33,111 nucleotides of DNA from Candidatus Poseidonia sp. (GCA_022426155.1 JAKMEE010000031.1:1-33111); one strand, 5' to 3'; positions 17,230 through 25,601 are shown, counted from the first letter of the stretch. Notes: generated from the letters alone by a model not told the origin. Translations and numbers: made by a program.

Positions 17230-18483
17230 ATGACGGGACACATCACCGGACTCGATTCACGCATGGTATTGGACAGCAGAGGGCAACCTACTGTGGAAGT
17301 TGATTGCTACGTTGATGGAGTATTGTTGGGTCGAGCCATCGTCCCATCAGGGGCCTCGACAGGGGCCTATGAAGCCCTCGAAATGCGCGATGGAGATCCA
17401 TCAACATACATGGGGAAGGGTGTGACCAAAGCAGTGCTTCATGTCAAAGAGCGACTCGAAGAAGCCCTCGTTGGCCTTCCCGTTGATGAGCAACGCCTCA
17501 TTGATGAAGTGATGCTCGAACTCGACGGTACACCAAACAAATCTTCCATTGGAGCCAACGCTATTCTTGGCGTCTCCATGGCGTGTTTACACGCAGGAGC
17601 AGCTCATCATGAACTGCCATTGTGGAAGTATGTTGGAGGCGTCGCAGGAGGGTTGATGCCCGTCCCAATGCTCAACATTCTCAACGGGGGAGCTCACGCA
17701 GCTTCCAACGTAGATGTCCAAGAATTCATGGTGATGCCCCACGGATTCGACACCTTCCAAGAAGGCCTGAGGGCGGGAGTAGAAACATACCATTCACTGA
17801 AGCGTGAACTCAAGGCGGATGGCTTGCTTGGAGGAATCGGAGACGAAGGTGGTTTTGCCCCAAACCTCCCCGCAAATGAAGAGGGCCTGAAATACATGGT
17901 CCGAGCCATCGAAGGAGCAGGATACTCAACATCAGAGATGGGAATTGCCATGGATGTTGCCGCCACAGAATTCCATCACGATGATGGATATCACATGGAT
18001 GGGAAGGTACTGTCTAGCACCGAATTATCTGAAGTTTACGCTGGCTGGCTGGACGATTACCCCATCCTCTCAATCGAAGATGGATTCGGCGAGGATGATT
18101 GGCGAGGCTGGGCGGATTTCACAAAAGAGCACGGGCATCGAGTACAAACGGTTGGAGACGATCTCTTTGTCACACAATCCCAACGTCTCTCTCAAGGCAT
18201 TGAACTTGGGGCGGCGAATGCTATGTTGGTAAAATTGAATCAAGTCGGAACTGTTTCTGAGACTCTGGAGGCGATGGATTTAGCTAGTTCGCACGGCTTC
18301 AACAATGTGGTTTCTCATCGTAGCGGGGAATCAGAAGATGTGACCATTGCAGATTTTGCAGTGGGGACAAGAGCTGGCCAAATCAAAACGGGTGCACCAG
18401 CTCGCTCAGACAGGGTTGCAAAATACAATCAATTATTGCGAATTGCAGAGGATGTCCACGAATACCGTTCGCCCTTTGTTTGA
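17230..18483 (+). CDS. eno: Enolase
   Basis: Enolase interconverts 2-phosphoglycerate and phosphoenolpyruvate. From ATG 17230 the product is 417 aa, the usual length. The frame is open back to 17089, but enolase homology begins at MTGHITGLDSRMVLDSRG and a GGGAG ribosome site precedes this ATG. Conserved parts include SGASTGAYEALEMRDGD, catalytic Glu206 in GDEGGFAPN, Lys335 in LVKLNQ, and magnesium ligands Asp242, Glu283 and Asp310. SHRSGESED and the KTGAPARSDR substrate loop are intact. It stands alone on the plus strand between the divergent regulator and the secreted-protein cluster. Confidence 0.97.
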   Translation: MTGHITGLDSRMVLDSRGQPTVEVDCYVDGVLLGRAIVPSGASTGAYEALEMRDGDPSTYMGKGVTKAVLHVKERLEEALVGLPVDEQRLIDEVMLELDGTPNKSSIGANAILGVSMACLHAGAAHHELPLWKYVGGVAGGLMPVPMLNILNGGAHAASNVDVQEFMVMPHGFDTFQEGLRAGVETYHSLKRELKADGLLGGIGDEGGFAPNLPANEEGLKYMVRAIEGAGYSTSEMGIAMDVAATEFHHDDGYHMDGKVLSSTELSEVYAGWLDDYPILSIEDGFGEDDWRGWADFTKEHGHRVQTVGDDLFVTQSQRLSQGIELGAANAMLVKLNQVGTVSETLEAMDLASSHGFNNVVSHRSGESEDVTIADFAVGTRAGQIKTGAPARSDRVAKYNQLLRIAEDVHEYRSPFV

Positions 18484-18500
18484 CTCAAAAAAACCGTGAG

Positions 18501-18508
18501 TTAAATAC
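18501..18508 (+). promoter_or_regulatory. TATA box for the FAS1-cupredoxin gene, likely leaderless
   Basis: TTAAATAC is centred about 26 nt before the ATG at 18530. This is the usual archaeal spacing from TATA to the transcription start, so the mRNA probably starts at or next to the start codon. No Shine-Dalgarno sequence stands near the ATG, which agrees with this. Confidence 0.5.
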
Positions 18509-18529
18509 CTCGGGGCGTGGCTAGCGCCC

Positions 18530-20491
18530 ATGAACAGAGCCATTGCTACCCTGATTCTTGCCAGCCTGATAATGTCCACTTTGCCGCTCAACGTTGCGGC
18601 CGACGAGACTCAAGACATACCCGCTAACGCACAAGCTACTGGCATGCACGACAGTCTCGTTGCAGCCCTTAGCCATGCAAACCTAGTGACTGCACTTCAG
18701 GCAGAAGGACCGTTCACGGTCTTCGCCCCCACCGATGCAGCATTCGCTGCTGCCGGCATTGACCTCGCAGACTTTGATACAGATGCTGAAAACGCAACAC
18801 TCGAGGACATCCTACTCTACCACGTTTACTCCGGCTCGGTTGCATCGAGCGCGGTCAGTGACGGTCTTTCTGTTGAGATGCTTAACGGTGACAACGCTTC
18901 ATTCACGGTTGCAAATGGCACGGTGATGATCGGGGACGCTACCGTTACGACACCAGACGTAACAGCTTCAAACGGTATCATTCACGTCATCGACACGGTC
19001 CTCATGCCTCCAGCCGATGTGGTTGACCTTGTGGACATCCCAACCGTGGCTAGCTCAACAGGTGTACACGACTCGCTTGTTGCCGCTCTTGTCCAGGCAG
19101 GATTGGTTGAAACCCTCCAAGGGGATGGGCCGTTTACGGTCTTTGCACCCACGGACCAAGCCTTTGCTGATGCAGGCATTGACCTTACATCGTTTGATAC
19201 GCCCGAAGAAAATGAAACATTGGCAAACATCCTTCTCTACCACGTTTATGCCGGTGCCGTGCCTTCCTCGGCAGTCACCGATGAGTTGTCTGTGAAGATG
19301 GTCAATGGAGACATGGCCACCTTCGGTGTTGATTCTACCGGGGCGGTCACCGTTGGCACAGCCAATGTCACTGGGGCCGATGTTGAAGCAAGCAATGGAA
19401 TCATCCATGTAATCGATGCAGTGCTCATGCCTCCTGCAGGCGAAATTTGCTATAACATGGTTTCACACACCATCAACCCCACGGCAACCAACGATGTCTG
19501 CAACTCTTACACGTACGTGGAAAACTATTCCATGGCAGGTCAAACCATCACCGGTTGCTACAACACTGTGACCCATGCGGTGAGCAATGTTAGCCAAGCA
19601 GAATGCAGTGCATATACTTGGACGCCAGCCGTCGACTTGGCCACGACTGCCGCCGCAACCACGATTCACACCTCCCTCGTAGCCGCCCTCACCGTGGCAG
19701 AACTTACTGCAACCCTGAGTGGCACAACCGATTACACGGTGTTTGCCCCGAGTGATGATGCGTTTGCAGCAGCAGGCATTGACCTATCTTCGTTCGATAC
19801 GCCAGAAGAAATTGCAATTCTGGCCAACATCCTCCTTTACCACGTCGTTCCGGGAACCACCCTCTCCTCGGATTTACCTGCAGGAATGACGAACGTAACA
19901 GCTGCAAACGAGGACACACTCCTTATTCACGTGGAAGGAAGCTCGGTTATGGTCGGTGAATCAATGGCCAATGTCACGCTTGCTGATGTGCCAGCATCCA
20001 ACGGAGTGATTCACGTCATCGACCAAGTGTTGATGCCACCCGCTGCAGATCCTTTCGAAGGCATTGATTGTGCACAAACAGTAGGTATTGGAACATCGGG
20101 ATACGTATTCTCGCCATCCGTTGTCAACATCGCAGTCGGTGAGACGGTATGTTGGTACTGGGAAGGCGCAAGCATGCCTCACAACGTGAAAGAAGTGGAC
20201 GGATTCAAATCCACGACCTTCGTTGAGAATGGAATTACTTCCGGAGCCGCTATGTCCACCGTTGCGTTTTCACACACCTTCACAGAAGATACAACATTTT
20301 ACTACGCCTGTGAACCCCACGTCGGCCTCGATATGTTCGGGGAGGTTGTTGTTGGTGACGGAGGAGTTGAAGATAGCAGTTCTACTACGGATGCTGACGA
20401 CGAAAACACACCAGGTTTCCTCTTTGCTACCGTGTTCATTGCCATGTTTGGAGCTCTTCTAGTCATGAGCCGTTCCTCACGAGAATCGTGA
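18530..20491 (+). CDS. Secreted protein with three FAS1 domains and a C-terminal blue-copper domain
   Basis: The 653-aa product has a signal peptide (cleavage near residue 24). Three fasciclin (FAS1) domains follow at about 33-162, 173-303 and 370-505, each with HDSLVAAL-type openings, TVFAPTD or TVFAPSD, and NGIIHVID-type ends. Between domains 2 and 3 lies a pair of short Cys-containing repeats (about 306-362). A plastocyanin-like domain spans about 509-609; copper ligands are His551, Cys594, His597 and Met602 (CxxHxxxxM). The end is an acidic linker, TPGF, a hydrophobic stretch (631-646) and a basic tail, resembling a PGF-CTERM surface anchor. FAS1 domains mediate adhesion and the copper domain carries electrons. 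It opens a run of three exported-protein genes; the next gene starts 14 nt on. Confidence 0.92.
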   Translation: MNRAIATLILASLIMSTLPLNVAADETQDIPANAQATGMHDSLVAALSHANLVTALQAEGPFTVFAPTDAAFAAAGIDLADFDTDAENATLEDILLYHVYSGSVASSAVSDGLSVEMLNGDNASFTVANGTVMIGDATVTTPDVTASNGIIHVIDTVLMPPADVVDLVDIPTVASSTGVHDSLVAALVQAGLVETLQGDGPFTVFAPTDQAFADAGIDLTSFDTPEENETLANILLYHVYAGAVPSSAVTDELSVKMVNGDMATFGVDSTGAVTVGTANVTGADVEASNGIIHVIDAVLMPPAGEICYNMVSHTINPTATNDVCNSYTYVENYSMAGQTITGCYNTVTHAVSNVSQAECSAYTWTPAVDLATTAAATTIHTSLVAALTVAELTATLSGTTDYTVFAPSDDAFAAAGIDLSSFDTPEEIAILANILLYHVVPGTTLSSDLPAGMTNVTAANEDTLLIHVEGSSVMVGESMANVTLADVPASNGVIHVIDQVLMPPAADPFEGIDCAQTVGIGTSGYVFSPSVVNIAVGETVCWYWEGASMPHNVKEVDGFKSTTFVENGITSGAAMSTVAFSHTFTEDTTFYYACEPHVGLDMFGEVVVGDGGVEDSSSTTDADDENTPGFLFATVFIAMFGALLVMSRSSRES

Positions 20492-20505
20492 GATGGGGCT
20501 AGGTC

Positions 20506-21432
20506 ATGTGGCGGAGATTAACTGCCATAGTCGTGGTGCTACTGCTGGGTTTTGTTTCAGCGTGGTACGTGATGATCGACGGTTACGAGAACAATCTTGG
20601 GACTGAGAACACCATGGTATTGACCGTCATGGATACTCAAGCCACTAACGGTTCTAACGATGTCCTTGCACACCTGAGATTTGCAGAAGGAGCGGAGGCT
20701 CTTCCATGGGCCTCCCTCCGCATGCAGATCCTCATTGATGATACGACCTATGGGTGCAGTTTTGGAAGCGAATCGAAACAGCCTTCAGAACAATCCTTGG
20801 TGATGCCTCATTTGGGTGCAGATGGTGCCACTTTCACCACCCAAATTGATGCGAGTAAAGAAGATACATTCACTCACCTTTCACTACCGCACCAACAAGA
20901 AGGCAATGCTACCAACCACACCTTGCGCTTTTCGACTACAGACATTCATCTTGGACCAGGCATTCGATGGACTTTCATCAAGGAAGCAACCTTCACCGAT
21001 CAAATCAATACCACCTCAAGTCAATTATCAAACCACACAGAGGAACGGCTGGAATGGTACACGTACGATTTGGCAGTTCACCGCATCATCCCTAACAAAG
21101 GAGTGTATGTGTTTGAACAAGACGATGTGTTGTTCAAGGTTCACTTTCAGTCGTATTACAATGACGAAGATGAAGCACGCCACCCGACAATGCTGATTGG
21201 GGTATTGGGCGAAGCACCGTTTCCAGCTCTCCAGGATCCGACATTGGTTGCTCCATCCCCTTGCATCATCCAAGCTGGTGATAACGATGCGGTTGCTTGG
21301 AATGCATCAGAACAAATTCTGATTGCAGAAAACGATCAGAACATACGTTCCCAGCCAGGTAAATTCGAAGTGATAGCAACCTTTGAGGGTGTTGAAGTGC
21401 GAATCGTTCAAAGCGATACCTCCCCTCCGTGA
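20506..21432 (+). CDS. Exported protein with N-terminal anchor, possibly HmuY-like
   Basis: The 308-aa product has an N-terminal MWRR and one hydrophobic segment (about 5-24), either a signal peptide or an anchor. The rest looks like beta-rich extracellular protein with several N-glycosylation sequons. The segment LEWYTYDLAVHR and the later FKVHFQSYYNDEDEARHPT recall the W-D-L-A-F/R and K-x-x-F-x-S-Y-Y patterns of the HmuY heme-binding family, but this is a weak recollection and heme ligands cannot be assigned. It lies 14 nt after the FAS1-copper gene and 7 nt before the PQQ-type propeller gene, so it probably belongs with them in an envelope operon. Confidence 0.72.
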   Translation: MWRRLTAIVVVLLLGFVSAWYVMIDGYENNLGTENTMVLTVMDTQATNGSNDVLAHLRFAEGAEALPWASLRMQILIDDTTYGCSFGSESKQPSEQSLVMPHLGADGATFTTQIDASKEDTFTHLSLPHQQEGNATNHTLRFSTTDIHLGPGIRWTFIKEATFTDQINTTSSQLSNHTEERLEWYTYDLAVHRIIPNKGVYVFEQDDVLFKVHFQSYYNDEDEARHPTMLIGVLGEAPFPALQDPTLVAPSPCIIQAGDNDAVAWNASEQILIAENDQNIRSQPGKFEVIATFEGVEVRIVQSDTSPP

Positions 21433-21439
21433 AAACATC

Positions 21440-22498
21440 ATGCGAAGGCACATCATGCCACTAGTGGTCCTCTTGCTGATGCTGATGCTCACTCGGCAAG
21501 CATATCCCTACGTGTCCGGTAATAATCCGACCGTTGTGGAAGGGTTCGAGGTCCAGGTCATCGCCCAGGGTCTTGGAGGGCCCACTTGTTTACTATGGGA
21601 AGATGTTGACCAGTTGTATCTGTGTGACCGGGACGAGGGCCGTATCATCCTTCTCAACACTACTTCAGATGAACGTCGTACCGTGCTAGACAATCTCGAC
21701 CGCCCGCATGGTTTGGCCATGGATGACACCCACGCTTATGCTTCAGAAGCGGGGAAATTAACAAAGTACAACCGTTCTTCAACTGGCCAATTTGTGAACG
21801 CGATAACCTTGGTAGAGGGCATCCCCCATGGGAATCACCAAACAAATGCCGTGAATTTTTTGCCAAACGGAACGCTGCTGTGGCACAGCGGCTCAACCTG
21901 CAATATCTGTGATGAAACCGATGATCGTAATGCCGCTCTCCTTTGGGTGAACGCGACCACGGGGGAGCACGGTGTTTTAGCCAGTGGTGTGAGGAATTCA
22001 TTTGACGGTGTTTTTGTCGAAGGGCACGGATACTTCTTCACAGATAATGGCCGGGATTGGGAAGGCGACCACCCTCCAGAAGAACTGAATCATTTGCTTG
22101 TTGGAGAATCCTATGGATGGCCTGACGACGACCCCAAAAATCCTGTTCCTGAAGGAACGATCGCGCCTATTGGAACGTGGACTCCGCACACATCCATGAA
22201 TGGAATTGACCTCCGCCCAATTCACTCGTCTCTTCCAGGTTTATCTCCTTCAGAAGGGTTCACATTGTACGCAACGGTGTACGGTTCTTGGAACACTCTT
22301 CTACCACAAGGACATGAAATTCTCCGCATTGATGTCCACCTTCCATCCACTCCGAATGGCACCTATACGACCGAAATTACGAGGTTCGCATGGGATGTTG
22401 GGACTCCTCTTCCATTGGCGTTTCATCCAGATGGAACGCTCACCTATGCCACCTTTGGGCAAGGGGGGACTCTGTATTCAATACAATCTCTGGAATGA
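21440..22498 (+). CDS. Exported PQQ-dependent sugar dehydrogenase-type beta-propeller
   Basis: The 352-aa product starts at ATG 21440 with MRRHIMP and a hydrophobic signal segment; the frame is open further upstream but that part overlaps the preceding gene. The mature part matches soluble glucose/sorbosone dehydrogenases: LDRPHGLAM, GNHQTNAVNFLPNG with the conserved active-site histidine, SGSTCNICDE, the Arg-Asn pair in SGVRNSFDG, TDNGRDWEGD, ELNHL and SYGWPDDD. Such enzymes oxidise sugars or alcohols outside the cell and pass electrons on. PQQ synthesis genes are not in the window, so cofactor supply is open. The blue-copper protein two genes upstream is a candidate electron acceptor (inference). 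Confidence 0.88.
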   Translation: MRRHIMPLVVLLLMLMLTRQAYPYVSGNNPTVVEGFEVQVIAQGLGGPTCLLWEDVDQLYLCDRDEGRIILLNTTSDERRTVLDNLDRPHGLAMDDTHAYASEAGKLTKYNRSSTGQFVNAITLVEGIPHGNHQTNAVNFLPNGTLLWHSGSTCNICDETDDRNAALLWVNATTGEHGVLASGVRNSFDGVFVEGHGYFFTDNGRDWEGDHPPEELNHLLVGESYGWPDDDPKNPVPEGTIAPIGTWTPHTSMNGIDLRPIHSSLPGLSPSEGFTLYATVYGSWNTLLPQGHEILRIDVHLPSTPNGTYTTEITRFAWDVGTPLPLAFHPDGTLTYATFGQGGTLYSIQSLE

Positions 22499-22499
22499 A

Positions 22500-23180
22500 T
22501 CAACCGCTGTTTGAACCTGCAAGTCTCAGCGCAGTTTCTTGCAATGTTTCATGTTCACTACTAAGGCTTCGGATGTAACGAGCCACGGTATGCTGGGATT
22601 CACTAAGGTCATCAAGATCACCGCACCATTCCAGGGTCGAATGAGGGGGTTGAACGGCCATGACAGGGGGGTTTACTGACCAAACAGAACAACCATCACC
22701 ATTTGGCGAAGCTATTTGACGGTACCATTCACCTTGCGTGAAAGATTGAGCGGCGGTGAGGTGATGTCGCTTGACAAAACGAACGATGCAATCATCCACA
22801 ATATGGAGAATCCCGGCTTCATTGAGCATTTCGAGTACTTCCTCGTGTTCAGAACCGGGTTGAAACCACAACAAGGGCATATTATCATGATCAAAGCGAA
22901 CGATGAGACGCTGAACAGCCATTTTGGCCCGTTCAGGGGCGAGGAAGAAGACGACCACATCAGGATGAATCCCATTCTCAATGCTCTGACGGATTGGGCG
23001 ACCAAGAATGCTCCCCCCAGCATCATTGGGGTGAACGGGGACAAGTCTCCACCCACGATCGTCTAAATCGTGAATGGCTTGATGAGCCGGACGTCCTTCT
23101 TTCATCCCAGCTCCTAAAACATGCAAGCTTTTTGCATGAACAACCCTGTCCACTATGGCTGGGTGAGAGTCTCGAAGCAT
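22500..23180 (-). CDS. CoA-binding domain (YccU-like) protein with C-terminal extension
   Basis: The 226-aa product begins with a Rossmann-type CoA-binding domain: LHVLGAGMKEGRPAH, then WRLVPVHPNDAGGSILGRP, PDVVVFFLAP, LLWFQPGSEHEEVLEML and VDDCIVRF. This is the CoA_binding_2 pattern, usually about 140 aa. The extra C-terminal 80 residues (from about 140) are not recognised and end in a helical stretch rich in Glu, Ser and Leu. The biochemical role of the stand-alone domain is unknown. It converges on the propeller gene, with one base between stop codons, and diverges from the SDR gene. Confidence 0.85.
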   Translation of the reverse strand: MLRDSHPAIVDRVVHAKSLHVLGAGMKEGRPAHQAIHDLDDRGWRLVPVHPNDAGGSILGRPIRQSIENGIHPDVVVFFLAPERAKMAVQRLIVRFDHDNMPLLWFQPGSEHEEVLEMLNEAGILHIVDDCIVRFVKRHHLTAAQSFTQGEWYRQIASPNGDGCSVWSVNPPVMAVQPPHSTLEWCGDLDDLSESQHTVARYIRSLSSEHETLQETALRLAGSNSG

Positions 23181-23234
23181 GGGCTATGGTCACCTTCCCG
23201 CCTTTTGAAACAATGTTCCACGCCCAAACACGAG

Positions 23235-23244
23235 TATAAAAGTA
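23235..23244 (+). promoter_or_regulatory. Strong TATA box for the SDR-FAD-Rieske operon, likely leaderless
   Basis: TATAAAAGTA is centred about 26 nt before ATG 23265. With normal archaeal spacing the transcript would start at or next to the start codon. The stretch between the box and the ATG has no GGAGG-type ribosome site, consistent with a leaderless message. Confidence 0.65.
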
Positions 23245-23264
23245 AATCAGAATGATAGGAATAC

Positions 23265-23993
23265 ATGGGAGAATCATTTCTTTTGGTAGGAGGAAGCAGC
23301 GATATTGCTCTGCGCCTCGGACATCACCTTCTCGACCAAGGCCATGCAGTCACATTGCTCGCACGTGACGCAGAGCGCACAACCCCACTCATCGATCGTG
23401 GGGCAGCCCTGATTCAAGGAGACGCCTTGAACCAGGAAACTGTTCAATCTGCGGTCGAAGCCGCATCAAACCATCCAGGGGGCATGACAGGCGTTGCCCA
23501 TCTAGTCGGTTCCATTCAACTCCGCCCCCCCCATGCCATGAAGGTAGAAGATTTTGAATCGGTTTTACAAACCAATCTCGTCTCAGCATTCCTTACGCTC
23601 AAAATTGCTGGAAAGGCGATGCTCAAAACCAAAGGTGGCAGAATGGTCTTCACCTCGAGCGTGGCTGGAAGTTATGGATTGACCAATCATGAAGCCATCG
23701 CAGCGGCTAAAGGGGGATTGGAAGCCATGGTTCGCTCAGCCGCATCAACCTATGCTCAGCGGGGTATTCGAGTCAATGCGGTTGCACCCGGACTGACGGA
23801 CACCCGCCTAGGGGAATCTGTTCTCCGTTCCGATGCACTTCGAGAAGCAGCGGTGGGCATGATTCCAATGAAGCGAATCAATGAGCCCGATGAAATTGCT
23901 CAAAGCATGGCTTGGTTGCTTACCAATGCCCCTGACAATCTGACGGGACAAATCATTCACCTTGACGGTGGCATGGCCAATTTACGAGGATGA
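23265..23993 (+). CDS. Short-chain dehydrogenase/reductase-fold protein lacking the catalytic Tyr
   Basis: The 242-aa product has the classical SDR size and plan: a nucleotide-binding N-terminus (GGSSDIALRLG, residues 9-19, in place of TGxxxGxG), LLARDAER after strand 2, the conserved Asn104 in QTNLVSAF, SSVAG with Ser132, Lys149 in AIAAAKGG, RVNAVAPGLTDT, and a C-terminal TGQIIHLDGG. The YxxxK tyrosine is replaced by Ile145. Classical dehydrogenation would therefore be impaired, so it may bind a nucleotide or ligand, or use other residues. It is the first gene of a three-gene operon with a TATA box 26 nt ahead, followed after 4 nt by an FAD enzyme. Confidence 0.9.
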   Translation: MGESFLLVGGSSDIALRLGHHLLDQGHAVTLLARDAERTTPLIDRGAALIQGDALNQETVQSAVEAASNHPGGMTGVAHLVGSIQLRPPHAMKVEDFESVLQTNLVSAFLTLKIAGKAMLKTKGGRMVFTSSVAGSYGLTNHEAIAAAKGGLEAMVRSAASTYAQRGIRVNAVAPGLTDTRLGESVLRSDALREAAVGMIPMKRINEPDEIAQSMAWLLTNAPDNLTGQIIHLDGGMANLRG

Positions 23994-23997
23994 TTGG

Positions 23998-25239
23998 ATG
24001 AAGATTGGCATTGTTGGGGCTGGCATTTCAGGACTGGCCTTAGCGGTCGGAATGGAGCATGCTGGTCATGACGTCACCCTTTTCGAAGCCACCGCCACCG
24101 TTGGAGGGAGAATGAAGAGCATCGAAGAGAACGGCGTGATTCACGATGTTGGATTCCATGTCCTGCACACCGCCTATCCAACCGTTCAACGGTGGATTGA
24201 CCTCAATTCACTCGATGCAAAACCCATGGACCCTTGCACGGCATCTTTGGACCCAATCACTGGACGAAAGCGACTATTGGGCGATGCCCTCCGAGCCCCG
24301 AAGTATCTGATTCCAACACTACGGGCAGTAGGTATTCGTGATGGTTTGAGATTTTTCCGCTGGCGAATGCAAACCTCTGGCAAGGACCTTGAACGCCCCC
24401 TCGACCAAACATCTCCCACCATTGCAGAAGGCCTGCAACAGCGAGGGTTCCGCCCTTCTACCCAACGTATACTCGCATCATTGTTCACAGGAATCACTCT
24501 GGATCCGAGCCTCTCTGAGCGCTTTTCCTTCGCACAATTCACATGGGGGGCGATGTCACATGGTGCGATGGTCGTTCCCAAAGATGGCATACAAGCTGTT
24601 CCGGATCAATTGTTGAGTCGCTTAAAAAATACCACCGTCCACTTCAACACGCCGGTCACGGAAGTCACCCGCAATAGCGTGCACTCCACCAAGAAATCTT
24701 GGTCATTTGAGCGTGTAATTGTGGCAACGCCTCAGCATGTAGCCGAAACTCTTCTTCCTACATTACCTCCTTCACAAGTCTCTCTCACCCGTTGCACCAG
24801 CACACTTGGTTTTCGGGCAAATCATCCGCCCTTCACACAACCCCGCCTCCTCATGAACGAACGATGGGGCGAGGATGGAAGGAATGTTTTGCATGTTCAC
24901 ATCCCAACCAACCTTCATCCTGATTCATCAGATGGACATTCTGTGGTGGCCACATTGGTCGGTGATGCAGCAAAGCACCCCTCACATGAACCGGTTTTGG
25001 AAGAATTGCGGTCTTGGTTTGGTGACGCGGTTGATGAATGGGAGCCAACGTTTTCTACCACCGTCCATCACGCACTTCCATCCCAACAAAGACAGCATGT
25101 TGGTCGTCTAACAAATGAATTTGAATTTGAAGGAGTACTGGTGGCGGGAGATCATCAAGCGCATCCTTCGGTGCAAGGGGCACTGGGAAGTGCAGAACGC
25201 ATCCTGCGTCATCTCGACGTCTCCATTCCAAACAGGTGA
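23998..25239 (+). CDS. FAD-dependent amine-oxidase/phytoene-desaturase-type oxidoreductase
   Basis: The 413-aa product starts at ATG 23998, with GAGGA about 7 nt before it. An FAD-binding dinucleotide fold (IGIVGAGISGLALAVG, then VTLFEATATVGGRMKS) opens the protein. The C-terminus has the matching second FAD motif, VLVAGDHQAHPSVQGALGSA. The middle contains a Trp/Arg-rich substrate region. The family includes phytoene desaturases, protoporphyrinogen oxidases and amine oxidases; the substrate cannot be told here. It follows the SDR by 4 nt and its stop overlaps the upstream side of the Rieske gene ribosome site, so the three are probably one functional unit, perhaps acting on a lipid or isoprenoid (inference). 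Confidence 0.88.
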   Translation: MKIGIVGAGISGLALAVGMEHAGHDVTLFEATATVGGRMKSIEENGVIHDVGFHVLHTAYPTVQRWIDLNSLDAKPMDPCTASLDPITGRKRLLGDALRAPKYLIPTLRAVGIRDGLRFFRWRMQTSGKDLERPLDQTSPTIAEGLQQRGFRPSTQRILASLFTGITLDPSLSERFSFAQFTWGAMSHGAMVVPKDGIQAVPDQLLSRLKNTTVHFNTPVTEVTRNSVHSTKKSWSFERVIVATPQHVAETLLPTLPPSQVSLTRCTSTLGFRANHPPFTQPRLLMNERWGEDGRNVLHVHIPTNLHPDSSDGHSVVATLVGDAAKHPSHEPVLEELRSWFGDAVDEWEPTFSTTVHHALPSQQRQHVGRLTNEFEFEGVLVAGDHQAHPSVQGALGSAERILRHLDVSIPNR

Positions 25240-25244
25240 ATATT

Positions 25245-25601
25245 ATGTGGCACAATGCAATGAAATCAAAGAAACTCAAAGAAGGTAAGAAAAAAATGAT
25301 CACCGTCAAAGGAAAGTTGGTAATGGTCGCTCGTCACGATGGAATTCTTTTGGCCACCCAGGCACTGTGCCGCCACATGCGCTGGCCATTGGCCTATGGC
25401 GGGAAAATAGAGGATGGCTGTATTCGCTGCCCACTTCACCAAACAACCTACGACCTCGAGGATGGGTCGGTCAAAGCCTGGTCTCCCTTCCCCTTGTTTC
25501 CTCCCTACGGAAGATTGGTAGGGAAAATGTCACGAGAAAAAGACCTGAAAATTTACCCCGTTCGCGAGCATGAGGGGATGATTCAGATCGAACTCCAATA
25601 A
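25245..25601 (+). CDS. Rieske [2Fe-2S] protein
   Basis: The 118-aa product binds a Rieske cluster through Cys42 and His44 (CRH) and Cys62 and His65 (CPLH). The following TTYDLEDGSVKAWSPFP is typical of small Rieske ferredoxin-like proteins. There is no signal or membrane segment. I start at ATG 25245, with AGGTGA 5 nt upstream; a GTG at 25236 overlapping the FAD-gene stop is an alternative. As a soluble one-electron carrier it is a natural partner for the FAD enzyme directly upstream. Confidence 0.92.
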   Translation: MWHNAMKSKKLKEGKKKMITVKGKLVMVARHDGILLATQALCRHMRWPLAYGGKIEDGCIRCPLHQTTYDLEDGSVKAWSPFPLFPPYGRLVGKMSREKDLKIYPVREHEGMIQIELQ

